10,280 nt of DNA from Candidatus Bathyarchaeota archaeon (GCA_937877765.1 CALGBN010000297.1:1-10280); one strand, 5' to 3'; positions 1-8,154 are shown, counted from the first letter of the stretch. Translations and numbers: made by a program. Notes: generated by a model from the sequence alone, not told the origin.

Positions 1-51
1 AGATCTACACCGTCTAATTCGTCGGCAGCGTCAGATGTGTATAAGAGACAG
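1..51 (+). other. Untrimmed Illumina Nextera i5 adapter (sequencing artefact)
   Basis: These bases are technical, not biological. The order is the tail of the P5 primer (AGATCTACAC, 1-10), an 8-base index CGTCTAAT (11-18), the Nextera read-1 segment TCGTCGGCAGCGTC (19-32) and the Tn5 mosaic end AGATGTGTATAAGAGACAG (33-51). From memory the index corresponds to Nextera XT S510. The insert therefore begins at base 52, and the left end is a contig end with an untrimmed read. Nothing should be inferred about the region upstream of cdhA from these bases. Confidence 0.98.
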
Positions 52-54
52 CGT

Positions 55-61
55 AAGGAGG
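55..61 (+). promoter_or_regulatory. Ribosome binding site of cdhA
   Basis: AAGGAGG lies 10 nt before a TTG codon at 72. A TAG in the same frame at 69-71 rules out any start further upstream. Together these fix TTG 72 as the cdhA start despite its rare codon. Confidence 0.8.
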
Positions 62-71
62 CAACAATTAG

Positions 72-2417
72 TTGTCCAAGAAAGACCTTAACATAAAATT
101 TGATGAACTTTCATCTGCTCTAGGAACTTTCAAAGGTTTACAGATTAGTATAGGAAAAATAATTGACGAGGAATGGGAAGAACCAATGGGTCCTACCCCC
201 TTCCCATCAGTTGGTACCTTACGAGACTGGGATAGAAAACTTCTCGAAAGATACAAGCCATATTACATGCCAATCTGTGATCTTTGTTGTCTATGCACCT
301 TTGGAAAATGTGATCTTACAGGCGACAAGAAAGGAGCCTGTGGACTTACCCAAGCTGCTCAACAGTCACGTGTTGTATTGATTTCATGTTGTATAGGCGC
401 TTCTACTCACTGTGCACATGCAAGGCACATGTTGGATCATCTGCTTGAGGAGTATGGGCGCGATACTGAATTAGATGTAGCATTAAACACCAACGTTGAA
501 GCGCCTCATATCCGTCTCGTATGTGGTTATAAACCTAAAACCATAGGCGACTTAGAGGAGGCATTGGATTATGTCGAGACCCAGATAGTCCAATTAGTTG
601 CATCAGCACATACTGGACAGGAAGGAGACGCCATTGATTTTGAGTCCAAAGCTTTCCATGCAGGGATGCTTGACCATGTCGCCATGGAGGTAGCCGATAT
701 CTCCCAGATATCCACTGTAGGGATGCCAAAGGGTTCTTCTGAAGCTGGAATGACTACTATGGGGTTTGGTGCTATAGATACAAGTAAGACTGTGATCATG
801 TGTATCGGTCATAATGTGCTACCAAGTGTAGATATTATAGATTACCTGATGGAGCATGACTTATTTGAAAAAGTAGAAATTGGTGGTTTATGCTGCACAG
901 CCCTAGATAACAGCAGATACGATAATCGAGCAAAGATCATGGGGCCAATCTCATGGCAGATAAGATATGTACGTTCAGGAATACCTGACGTTGTTGTTAT
1001 CGATGAGCAATGTTTACGTACCGACATAGTTGATGAAGCAGCGAAGATCGGGGCGCCTGTCATTGCTACTAGTGAAAAAAGTATGATGGGGCTACCGGAC
1101 CGCACACACGATGATGCAGATGAGATTGTAGCTGACCTTGTTTCTGGTCGTCAGAAAGGAGTGCTAATCATTGAGCCGAGAAAGGTCGGAGAGGTTGTAG
1201 TAAAAACAGCATTAGCTGTATCCCCGAAAAGAACAGAGTATAAAAATCCATCAATCAAAAGCCTTCTAGAAGGTTTAGATAGATGCCGAGGATGCGCTGA
1301 ATGCATTGCAGCATGTCCAAACAACCTACCCGTTATGGAGGCTGTTAAAGCAGCTGAAAATGGAGACCTTAAACAACTTGAAAGGCTACAGCCACTCTGC
1401 GTTGGATGCGGTCGCTGTGAAAGCGCTTGTCCAGAGCATTTACCTCTCTTGAGTTACATGTATGCTGCTTCCTCTGAATCATGCAAGGGAGAATGTTACA
1501 ATGTAAGGGTCGGTAGCGGTGCTATTACCGATGTTGAGATCAGAGAAGTCGGTAAAGGCATAGTCTTTGGCGAGATACCTGGTATAGTCGCGTTAGTTGG
1601 ATGCGCTAACTATCCTAATGGCGGAAGTGAGGTTGCAATGATAGCTGAGGAGTTCCTTAAACGTAGATTCATAGTACTGGCTACTGGATGCTCCGCTATG
1701 GACTTGGCTTCACTTGTAGATGAGGAAGGCCAGAATCTTTATGACCGGTATCCGGCTGTCTTTGACGCCGGTGGATTGCTCAACATCGGAAGCTGTGTAT
1801 CAAACGCCCACATCACGGGTGCTACCATCAAGATCGCTAATATCTTCGCCAAGAGACCTCTCAGAGGTAACTACGAGGAGATCGCAGATTATGTATATAA
1901 CCGAGTTGGAGCTGTAGGAATCTCTTGGGGCGCAATGAGTCAGAAAGCATCAAGCATCGCATCAGGATGCTGGCGTCTAGGAATCCCGGTAATTGTGGGT
2001 CCACATGGTTCAAAGTATAGGCGCAATCTGCTTGGAGCGAAAGACAAGGATGAAGACTGGGTTACCATTGATGCTCGAACTGGACAAGATATGTATGTTG
2101 GTCCGACACCAGAGCACTTGTTCTACTCAGCCGAGACTGTTGAAGAAGCCATAGTTATGACAGCCAAGCTCTCTATGAGACCCAACGATACCACCAAAGG
2201 ACGAGCTGTAAAACTCAGCCATTACATAGACCTGAGTAAAAAATACTACGGTGGGTTACCCGATGATCTCGAATTATTCGTTCGTAGGGAAGCGGATCTG
2301 CCCTTCACTATGAAAGCGGAGATGCTTGAGCACTTGAAGGCGAAGGGATGGGTTGAGGATAAAATCGGTATGCCCGATCCAACTCTGGTAGATCGTATGG
2401 TCAGGAGGCGCGAGTAA
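72..2417 (+). CDS. cdhA: ACDS alpha subunit, nickel CO dehydrogenase
   Basis: This is the CO dehydrogenase subunit of the cytoplasmic ACDS complex. It interconverts CO2 and CO at a Ni-Fe-S C-cluster and passes CO to the CdhC A-cluster. At 781 aa it has about the family's usual length (near 800). Visible in order: the N-terminal B/D-cluster cysteines at about 69, 72, 73, 75, 80 and 90; probable C-cluster ligands His247 (IGHN), Cys274/275, Cys314 (DEQC), Cys511 (GCANYPN), Cys540 (ATGC) and Cys575 (GSCVSNAH); and an inserted ferredoxin domain with two CxxCxxCxxxCP motifs at 405-416 and 443-454. That domain marks the archaeal alpha type and is absent from simple bacterial CooS. Ligand roles are assigned by alignment from memory with the Methanosarcina enzyme. 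Translation starts at TTG 72, just after an in-frame TAG and behind AAGGAGG. The gene overlaps cdhB by one base. Confidence 0.97.
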   Translation: MSKKDLNIKFDELSSALGTFKGLQISIGKIIDEEWEEPMGPTPFPSVGTLRDWDRKLLERYKPYYMPICDLCCLCTFGKCDLTGDKKGACGLTQAAQQSRVVLISCCIGASTHCAHARHMLDHLLEEYGRDTELDVALNTNVEAPHIRLVCGYKPKTIGDLEEALDYVETQIVQLVASAHTGQEGDAIDFESKAFHAGMLDHVAMEVADISQISTVGMPKGSSEAGMTTMGFGAIDTSKTVIMCIGHNVLPSVDIIDYLMEHDLFEKVEIGGLCCTALDNSRYDNRAKIMGPISWQIRYVRSGIPDVVVIDEQCLRTDIVDEAAKIGAPVIATSEKSMMGLPDRTHDDADEIVADLVSGRQKGVLIIEPRKVGEVVVKTALAVSPKRTEYKNPSIKSLLEGLDRCRGCAECIAACPNNLPVMEAVKAAENGDLKQLERLQPLCVGCGRCESACPEHLPLLSYMYAASSESCKGECYNVRVGSGAITDVEIREVGKGIVFGEIPGIVALVGCANYPNGGSEVAMIAEEFLKRRFIVLATGCSAMDLASLVDEEGQNLYDRYPAVFDAGGLLNIGSCVSNAHITGATIKIANIFAKRPLRGNYEEIADYVYNRVGAVGISWGAMSQKASSIASGCWRLGIPVIVGPHGSKYRRNLLGAKDKDEDWVTIDARTGQDMYVGPTPEHLFYSAETVEEAIVMTAKLSMRPNDTTKGRAVKLSHYIDLSKKYYGGLPDDLELFVRREADLPFTMKAEMLEHLKAKGWVEDKIGMPDPTLVDRMVRRRE

Positions 2418-2962
2418 TGTCAGCCAAAATGAAGAGAGGTCAGACCGGGATGGTCGGTGGACCCCTTCAAGCCAATATATTCCCCACTGTTGACGTAGCA
2501 GCCAATCTCATAAAAAAAGCAAAACGTCCTCTATTTGTTGTTGGATCTAAGGCGACAGAGCAGAAAACCAAGGATGGAGACATCATTGATTCAGCGATCC
2601 GGGCAATGAAAAACAAGAAACTAACAGTGGTTGCTACGGGTCACCTTGTTGGGGAGTTCAGGAAACGTGGCGTTGAAGACGCTAATAGTATGCCTTTAAT
2701 TGTTTTAGGCAAGTATCTGAGCGATTCTGAGTGGAAGGGATTTGATGGAGAAGGTCAGTACGATACTGCTGTCTTTGTAGGCTATCCCTACTATATGGAG
2801 TGGCTCGTAGAATCGGGTCTTAAAAATTTCACAAAGCTGAGAACCATCAGCCTTGATCGCACATTTCAGCCAAACGCTCAATGGAGTCTCGGCTGGATGC
2901 CAGAACCCGACTGGATAGAGGCGTTAGATAAAATAGTATCAAGTTTAGAGGAGGAAGCATAA
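2417..2962 (+). CDS. cdhB: ACDS epsilon subunit
   Basis: This small subunit binds CdhA to form the alpha2-epsilon2 CO dehydrogenase part of ACDS. In the Methanosarcina structure it has a DHS-like fold and is thought to help electron transfer, possibly to FAD. The 181 aa protein is close to the usual length of about 170. Typical family features are an N-terminal stretch containing GGPLQANIFP, a beta-strand/glycine segment RPLFVVGSKA near residue 37, and TVVATGH near residue 70. There are no cysteines that would bind a cluster. The ATG overlaps the cdhA stop (TAATG), with AGGAGG at 2403-2408 placed 8 nt upstream inside the end of cdhA, so translation is probably coupled. cdhC follows with no gap. 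Confidence 0.95.
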   Translation: MSAKMKRGQTGMVGGPLQANIFPTVDVAANLIKKAKRPLFVVGSKATEQKTKDGDIIDSAIRAMKNKKLTVVATGHLVGEFRKRGVEDANSMPLIVLGKYLSDSEWKGFDGEGQYDTAVFVGYPYYMEWLVESGLKNFTKLRTISLDRTFQPNAQWSLGWMPEPDWIEALDKIVSSLEEEA

Positions 2963-4393
2963 ATGTCGATGTTTGATGATATCCCGGTAGATATTGGAAT
3001 AATCTACGAGGGAGAAAGAATACGTGGCCGTGAGATGCAGGTCGAGCTCGGAGGTCCTAGAGAGGAATATAAATTCGAGCTAGTTCAGGCAAAGGAACTC
3101 GATGAGATTGAGGATGGCAAGATTACCATAATTGGACCAGACTTGCCTGATATCAATCCGGGAACAAATATAGCCTTCGGGATGATAATAGATGTAGCTG
3201 GAGCTGAAATAGAGAAAGACCTTGAAGGCGTCATCGAAAGGCGTCTGCACGAGTATGTAAACTTCATAGAGGGATTCATGCATCTCAACCAGAGATATGA
3301 TATCCAGATGAGGTTAAGTAAAAAGAGCTTCGAAAAAGGATTCAACTCACTAAACCTCTTTGCTGAGGTACTATTCAGGCTTTACAAGAGCGAGATGAAT
3401 TTCATAGAGAAGATACAGATTGCCTTCATCACAGACCCAGAAAAAGTCAAGGAAATGTACCCCGAGGCGATGGAGATTTACGAGGCAAGGGACGCCCGTG
3501 CTAGAGGTATGAGCGACGACGAAGTAGATGTATTCTATGGCTGCAGCCTTTGTCAGAGCTTTGCACCCACACACCTCTGTGTCATAACACCGCAGCGGTA
3601 TGCCAACTGTGGAGCCATCAGCTGGTTCGATGGTAGGGCTACGGCCAAAGTAGACCCCAAGGGACCCGTTTTCGAGATACCGAAAGGCAAGTTACTCGAT
3701 GCTTTAACAGGTGAATACGAGGAGGTAAACAGGGTAATCCGGGAGAAGAGCCTCGGTGAGATCGAGCGAGTACAACTGTACACAGGCTTCGGTTACCCTC
3801 ATACCAGTTGTGGCTGTTTCGAGGCCTGCGCCTTCTATATACCCGAGGTTGATGGTTATGGAATAGTACATAGGAACTATAAGGGTCAGACCATTAATGG
3901 TTTGGACTTTGTAACCATAAGTGACCTCACTGCAGGTGGTAGACAGGTGGATGGATTCCATGGACTCGGCATCGAGTACATGAGGAGCCCCAAGTTCATG
4001 CAGGCTGATGGAGGATGGGATAGGTTCGTATGGATGCCAGTCGATATTCGTGACAGGATCGTTGACTATATGCCAGAGGATATTGTGCCCAAGATTGCCA
4101 CAGAGGGGGATGTCTCAACACTAGACGAGCTTAAAACATGGCTAAAGGATAAGGAGCATCCAATAGTAGAGCGCTGGGTAGAGGAACCGGTAGCAGAGCC
4201 AGAACAAGCACAGGTGCCCCAACAGATGGCTCAACCTCAGATGCCTATGACTGGATTTACTGTTCCCAGTCTTGAGATTCCTGCAAGTGCATTACCCATT
4301 CAGGGCTTGCCTCAGGGAGTCGCCTTCAAGATCATATTGAAGAACGCCAAGATCAAAGCAGAGAAACTAATCATAAAGGCAGAAAAGGAGTGA
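2963..4393 (+). CDS. cdhC: ACDS beta subunit, acetyl-CoA synthase
   Basis: CdhC carries the A-cluster where CO, a methyl group from the corrinoid protein and CoA are joined to acetyl-CoA, or split in reverse. The 476 aa protein has all expected A-cluster residues: Cys194, Cys197, Cys206 and Cys216 in YGCSLCQSF...LC...NCG, then Cys283-Gly-Cys285, the CGC motif holding the distal nickel. The archaeal beta subunit lacks the large N-terminal CO-tunnel domain of bacterial AcsB, as here. From about residue 405 a Pro/Gln-rich linker (QVPQQMAQPQMPM) leads to a C-terminal tail with FKIILKNAKIKAEK, typical of archaeal CdhC. The ATG follows the cdhB stop with no gap, with AGGAGG at 2949-2954. The end overlaps the start region of cdhD. 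No cooC maturation gene follows, unlike in Methanosarcina. Confidence 0.97.
   Translation: MSMFDDIPVDIGIIYEGERIRGREMQVELGGPREEYKFELVQAKELDEIEDGKITIIGPDLPDINPGTNIAFGMIIDVAGAEIEKDLEGVIERRLHEYVNFIEGFMHLNQRYDIQMRLSKKSFEKGFNSLNLFAEVLFRLYKSEMNFIEKIQIAFITDPEKVKEMYPEAMEIYEARDARARGMSDDEVDVFYGCSLCQSFAPTHLCVITPQRYANCGAISWFDGRATAKVDPKGPVFEIPKGKLLDALTGEYEEVNRVIREKSLGEIERVQLYTGFGYPHTSCGCFEACAFYIPEVDGYGIVHRNYKGQTINGLDFVTISDLTAGGRQVDGFHGLGIEYMRSPKFMQADGGWDRFVWMPVDIRDRIVDYMPEDIVPKIATEGDVSTLDELKTWLKDKEHPIVERWVEEPVAEPEQAQVPQQMAQPQMPMTGFTVPSLEIPASALPIQGLPQGVAFKIILKNAKIKAEKLIIKAEKE
4386..4390 (+). promoter_or_regulatory. Ribosome binding site deciding the cdhD start
   Basis: AGGAG at the very end of cdhC lies 8 nt before GTG 4399. 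It overlaps the alternative GTG at 4390 and so cannot serve it. This favours the second GTG as the cdhD start. Confidence 0.65.
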
Positions 4394-4398
4394 TCCGT

Positions 4399-5736
4399 GT
4401 GCCCAAGGAAAAGAAAATCAACCTACCCATTAGCGCCGATATTCTAGAGCGCCTAGCCAAGTTCCAGGAGATCGAGCTCCAAGACGTTGACATCGAGTTC
4501 GAAGAGATCGAATTAGACCTCGGGACCGGCGGAGGTGGAGGGATAAACTCTGGCGTAATGAGCAGGATGGCTTACGAGTTCGCCCAGATAAGAGACTCAA
4601 CAAACAGATTGACATATCTATTAGGTGGAGGAGCTATTCCAACCACTGGATATGCTCAACAAGCTGTCCAACCTCAACAGGTAACACAGGTAGCTCCCTC
4701 TAGAGTTCTGCCCACGGAATTGATTACAGCAAAGACAAGCATCCCCCAAGGGGATTACTCTGGTGAGGTAGTTGAGGTAAGGCTTGGAGCAACAAAGTCT
4801 GAGGGAGGAACTCGGGGAAAATCATATGTGATTGGTGGCCAGACGACGCCAGCATATTATAACTTCCAAGTCAAACCCAAGAATAGACCTGTTCTAGCCA
4901 TGGATGTCTTTGACTGGCCAAAGGTTCCCCTATCCAAGGCTGTCAAGATGCATTTCCGCCCAGTTTTGAACGATGTAGGTGAATGGGCGAGGCTCTGTGT
5001 TGATAAGTTTGGAGCAGAGATGATTAACATACATTTGCTCACAATCGATCCTTTGATAGAGGATGCGTCACCAAAGGCGGCTGTAAAAACTGTTGAGAAT
5101 GTGCTTCAAGCAGTAGATGTACCCGTCAGCATTGGTGGTTGTGGTGATCCTCAGAAGGACCTTAAAGTCTTTACTGCAATCTCTGAGCAGATCGAGGGTG
5201 AGAATCTGTTGATTAACTCAGTTACACTGGATATGGATATAGAGAAATCCGGAGAAATGATCCGTGATCACAATAACACAGTAATCGCCTTCACAAGCAT
5301 GGACGTCAACAAGGCAAGAGAACTAAATAGGAAACTCTACGACTTTGTACCCAAGAATCAGATACTAATGGACACCACCACTGCAGCTTTGGGATACGGA
5401 CTAGACTATGCATTCACAGTGATGGAAAGATGTAGATTAGCCGCTCTAAAGGGCGATCCTGAGTTAAATCATCCAATGTCCAGTGGAACCACAAATGCTT
5501 GGGCAGCCCGTGAGGCTTGGATGAAGATGGGCCCAGAATTTGATCCAAGAGAACTCCGTGGACCAATATGGGAGACAATAACAGGTCAGACCCTACTGCT
5601 AACAGGGATAGATTATTTCATGATGATGCACCCGGCAGCGGTAAACGCCCTCAAGGTGATGATAGACGGCTTAATGAAAGGCGAAAAACCCAATCAACCA
5701 ACGGACTGGGTCAGCATAACTGTAGGAGGTAACTAA
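4399..5736 (+). CDS. cdhD: ACDS delta subunit, corrinoid iron-sulfur protein small subunit
   Basis: CdhD pairs with CdhE to form the corrinoid/iron-sulfur methyl carrier. It moves the methyl group between methyl-H4MPT (the archaeal counterpart of methyl-THF) and the CdhC A-cluster. It has no cluster-binding cysteine set of its own. The conserved TIM-barrel part runs from about residue 150 to the end, with landmarks NRPVLAMDVFD, INIHLLTIDP, VPVSIGGCGDPQKD, LMDTTTAALGYGLDY and HPMSSGTTNAWAAREAW. The N-terminal 110 residues contain an acidic stretch, a glycine run (43-48) and a Gln-rich linker, as is common in archaeal CdhD. Two GTG codons compete. The one at 4390 overlaps the cdhC stop, while the one at 4399 has a well-spaced AGGAG and gives MPKEKK, so 4399 (445 aa) is preferred. 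A one-base gap separates it from cdhE. Confidence 0.95.
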   Translation: MPKEKKINLPISADILERLAKFQEIELQDVDIEFEEIELDLGTGGGGGINSGVMSRMAYEFAQIRDSTNRLTYLLGGGAIPTTGYAQQAVQPQQVTQVAPSRVLPTELITAKTSIPQGDYSGEVVEVRLGATKSEGGTRGKSYVIGGQTTPAYYNFQVKPKNRPVLAMDVFDWPKVPLSKAVKMHFRPVLNDVGEWARLCVDKFGAEMINIHLLTIDPLIEDASPKAAVKTVENVLQAVDVPVSIGGCGDPQKDLKVFTAISEQIEGENLLINSVTLDMDIEKSGEMIRDHNNTVIAFTSMDVNKARELNRKLYDFVPKNQILMDTTTAALGYGLDYAFTVMERCRLAALKGDPELNHPMSSGTTNAWAAREAWMKMGPEFDPRELRGPIWETITGQTLLLTGIDYFMMMHPAAVNALKVMIDGLMKGEKPNQPTDWVSITVGGN

Positions 5737-5737
5737 A

Positions 5738-7150
5738 ATGCCCGCAAAAGAACTCAGTCCAATAGAGATCTACAAGCTCCTACCTGGAACAAGCTGCAAA
5801 GAATGCGGAGAAACAAACTGCATGGCTTTCGCCGCCAAACTAGTAAACAGAGAGGCTACCCTTGAAGAGTGCAAACCCTTACTTGAGGAGAAATATGCAG
5901 ATAACTTCGCAGAGCTTTGGAGCTTGCTGAAGCCGGCTGTTAAAGCTGTTGAGGTTGGAGTAGGGGAGAATGCTATCACTATCGGTGGTGAGTATGTTCT
6001 ATATAGACATGATTTCACCTACTTCCATCAACCAGCTATTGCTATTGACGTCACGGACGAGATGAGTGATGAAGAATTCGAGACAAGGATTCATGTCTTG
6101 AATGATTTTGCTTATAACTATATTGGCATGGATCTGACGCTGGATATGCTAAATATCAGGTGCACAAGTGGCGATCCTCAGAAATTTGCTGAGGCTGTGA
6201 AAAAAGCAGATGAACTAACTCGAAAACCATTGATGCTTGTTGCACATAACCCAGTGGTACTGGAAGCAGGTTTAGAGGTTGTTGGTGAGAAACGACCGTT
6301 GATTCATGGTGCTACCAAGGATAACTGGAAAGAAGTAGCGGAGCTTGCCCTAAAATACAGTTGTCCCGTAGTAGCTTACTCACCTAGTGATCTTGATACC
6401 CTCAAAAGTATAGCTCTGACCCTCGAAGAATACGGGATCAAGGATATCGCATTAGATCCAGGGACACAGCCAACAGAGTATATGTCAGTAAACACTGACA
6501 CCTATACCATTCTTAGGTGGAACGCAATCAACGAGGAGGAAAAGGGACTAGGATACCCTTTGATAGGAGCACCAATGGCTGCTTGGGCGGTTGAAGAAGA
6601 AGACCCGGTGTTGAATGAGTGGAACGAGGCCGTGATCGCAGGAGTATTGACAGCCAGATTTGCAGACCTCTTGGTGATTCATGGAATAAGTGGATGGTCC
6701 CTATTACCCCAAATAATCCTACGTTCTAACTTGTATACTGATCCAAGGAAACCTGTCTCAGTTGAACCCGAGTTAGTAATCATGGGTACTCCAGATGAAA
6801 ACAGCCCAGTACTACTGACGACAAACTTTGCCTTAACCTATTATACTGTGGCTAATGACATTGAGAACGCGAAAATCAATGGATATCTACTGGTTGTTGA
6901 TAGTGAGGGAATGAGTGTAGAGAGCGCTGTTGCAGGTCGTAAGATGACTGCTGAATCAGTCGCTGAAGCCATCAAGGATTTCAAGGTCGAAGATATGGTG
7001 AAACATAGAAACATCATCATACCCGGAAGATCAGCAAGACTCAGTGGCGAAATACAGGAAGAAAGCGGCTGGAGTGTATCAGTAGGACCATTGGACTCCT
7101 CTGGGATACCATCCTATCTCTCTGAGAAATGGAATCCTTACCCTGAGTGA
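5738..7150 (+). CDS. cdhE: ACDS gamma subunit, corrinoid iron-sulfur protein large subunit
   Basis: CdhE holds the [4Fe-4S] cluster that reactivates the corrinoid and, with CdhD, binds the corrinoid that carries the methyl group. At 470 aa it is of normal length. The N-terminal cluster motif is complete: Cys20, Cys23, Cys28 and Cys45 in TSCKECGETNCMAF...EEC. A TIM-barrel methyltransferase-like domain follows (about 95-330). A C-terminal corrinoid-binding domain includes TTNFALTYYTV near 361-371 and IIIPGRSARLSGEIQEESGW near 426-445. Translation starts at ATG 5738 behind AGGAGGT (5724-5730), one base after the cdhD stop. It is the last gene of the cdh operon, and its stop lies 13 bases inside the convergent nucleotidyltransferase gene. 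Confidence 0.97.
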   Translation: MPAKELSPIEIYKLLPGTSCKECGETNCMAFAAKLVNREATLEECKPLLEEKYADNFAELWSLLKPAVKAVEVGVGENAITIGGEYVLYRHDFTYFHQPAIAIDVTDEMSDEEFETRIHVLNDFAYNYIGMDLTLDMLNIRCTSGDPQKFAEAVKKADELTRKPLMLVAHNPVVLEAGLEVVGEKRPLIHGATKDNWKEVAELALKYSCPVVAYSPSDLDTLKSIALTLEEYGIKDIALDPGTQPTEYMSVNTDTYTILRWNAINEEEKGLGYPLIGAPMAAWAVEEEDPVLNEWNEAVIAGVLTARFADLLVIHGISGWSLLPQIILRSNLYTDPRKPVSVEPELVIMGTPDENSPVLLTTNFALTYYTVANDIENAKINGYLLVVDSEGMSVESAVAGRKMTAESVAEAIKDFKVEDMVKHRNIIIPGRSARLSGEIQEESGWSVSVGPLDSSGIPSYLSEKWNPYPE

Positions 7151-8148
7151 CCCCATTTGATATAACTATCTGGGGAGCCTGCTCCCCCGATGATTATTCT
7201 TTGGTGAGAATTTTTTCCTTCAACTTTTTCAAGAATACCCTTGTATTTTATCTCCTCTCCAGCTTTGAATAGGCTACCATAGAGGCCTTCGAATGATACT
7301 ATCTCTGTAATCTCAGGATTTGAATCCTCTATCGCGTAAATAGCTGGTAAGAAAATTGATTCACTTGAATCAGTAACCACAGCAGAGCCAGAGACCACTC
7401 CAACTCTATTATACATATTTTCTCCATAAGTCTCAAGAATCTCGTTGTCCCGTCTTGTCGGATGTACAGAGAAGTAAGTTTCCTCAAAATATCCATAATT
7501 CCAGCGTTTTTCAGCAATTCGGATGAGGGCTTCTGAAGATAGCCCATGTTTATAAATTCTATTTTGGACCCATTCTCCTCTCTCCCCTTCAGAGATACCT
7601 CTGATCTCACCTGTTTTCTTTAGTTCCTTAATCGCATCAATCAATCGATATGATTCACGTAAACCATAAACCGTTAGATCAATATCGCTAAACGTTGGAT
7701 TATGTGTCCGAGTTAGTATACTGCCAGTTACTCCAAGTGAGCCCTCGACATCAGTAGTTTCTTCAAGTATCTTCGCTAATCGAAGTAGTTTTTCTTCTAA
7801 TAGATCCTTTGCTCCATTTTTCTTGATGGTATTCAATCGGTTTTTTGGTTGGTAATATTTTTTCACCTTGGAGCTTGGTACCCATGATATCTCGATGTTT
7901 CTAACTGGACAATGGAGAATGTGTTCTGGGTGCTCTATTTTGAGCCAATCGTATGTGTTTTCCACCTGTGAGACTTTATAATAGGGGATGCTTCGTGTGT
8001 ATCTTGTCCCTTCTCTTTCCCATTTTCCATCATCAGAAGGTATGTATTTGAGGTAAGCAGTATAACCATCATTCGGATGCAGGTAGCCGACGACACAAAA
8101 TAATAAACCATCCGTAGTCTCGATGAAATCCCTGTCCTTCGGCTTCGT
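7138..8148 (-). CDS. Predicted nucleotidyltransferase of unknown function, probable non-ATG start
   Basis: The protein resembles an archaeal family of predicted nucleotidyltransferases (COG1665-like, from memory). The pol-beta-superfamily signature is visible as GS (142-143) followed by SDIDL (Asp155, Asp157), which would bind metal and nucleotide. The substrate is unknown. The first ordinary start in the frame is GTG 7965 (275 aa), but it has no ribosome binding site. The frame stays open for about 61 more codons with protein-like sequence (RDFIETTDGLLFCVVGYLHP, then YLKYIPSDDGKWE) that looks like the family's true N-terminus. The best-placed start is ACG 8148, 9 nt after GGAG, giving 336 aa. 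ACG may be a genuine rare start, a mutated ATG or a sequencing error. The gene directly follows the ATP-grasp ligase, in the same frame. Confidence is high that a gene is here, moderate for its 5' end. Confidence 0.75.
   Translation of the reverse strand, partial: TKPKDRDFIETTDGLLFCVVGYLHPNDGYTAYLKYIPSDDGKWEREGTRYTRSIPYYKVSQVENTYDWLKIEHPEHILHCPVRNIEISWVPSSKVKKYYQPKNRLNTIKKNGAKDLLEEKLLRLAKILEETTDVEGSLGVTGSILTRTHNPTFSDIDLTVYGLRESYRLIDAIKELKKTGEIRGISEGERGEWVQNRIYKHGLSSEALIRIAEKRWNYGYFEETYFSVHPTRRDNEILETYGENMYNRVGVVSGSAVVTDSSESIFLPAIYAIEDSNPEITEIVSFEGLYGSLFKAGEEIKYKGILEKVEGKNSHQRIIIGGAGSPDSYIKWGHSG
7172..7229 (+). terminator. Possible terminator of the cdh operon
   Basis: A perfect 7-base inverted repeat GGGGAGC-CT-GCTCCCC (7172-7187, effectively a 6-bp stem with a 4-nt loop) starts 22 bases after the cdhE stop. 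It is followed by T6 (7211-7216) and T5 (7225-7229). Archaeal termination depends mainly on U-rich tracts, so the T runs are the more relevant part. The whole element lies inside the 3' coding end of the opposite gene, where the repeat also encodes a Gly-Gly-Ala-Gly segment, so it may be coincidence. No T-rich tract was seen just past 7138 on the minus strand for the opposing operon. Confidence 0.25.
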
Positions 8149-8154
8149 ATCCAG

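Noticed and set aside
52..71. Possible cdh promoter or leader before cdhA
   Set aside because: Only 20 genomic bases remain after the adapter, so no TATA box or BRE can be assessed.
7329..7610. A 93-codon minus-strand frame inside the nucleotidyltransferase gene
   Set aside because: It is an out-of-frame shadow of the gene carrying the GS...SDIDL motif and has no recognisable features.
7975..7986. An AT-rich stretch resembling a TATA box just before GTG 7965
   Set aside because: It is too close (about 14 nt) for a leaderless promoter and lies within the extended coding frame, where it encodes Tyr-Tyr-Lys.
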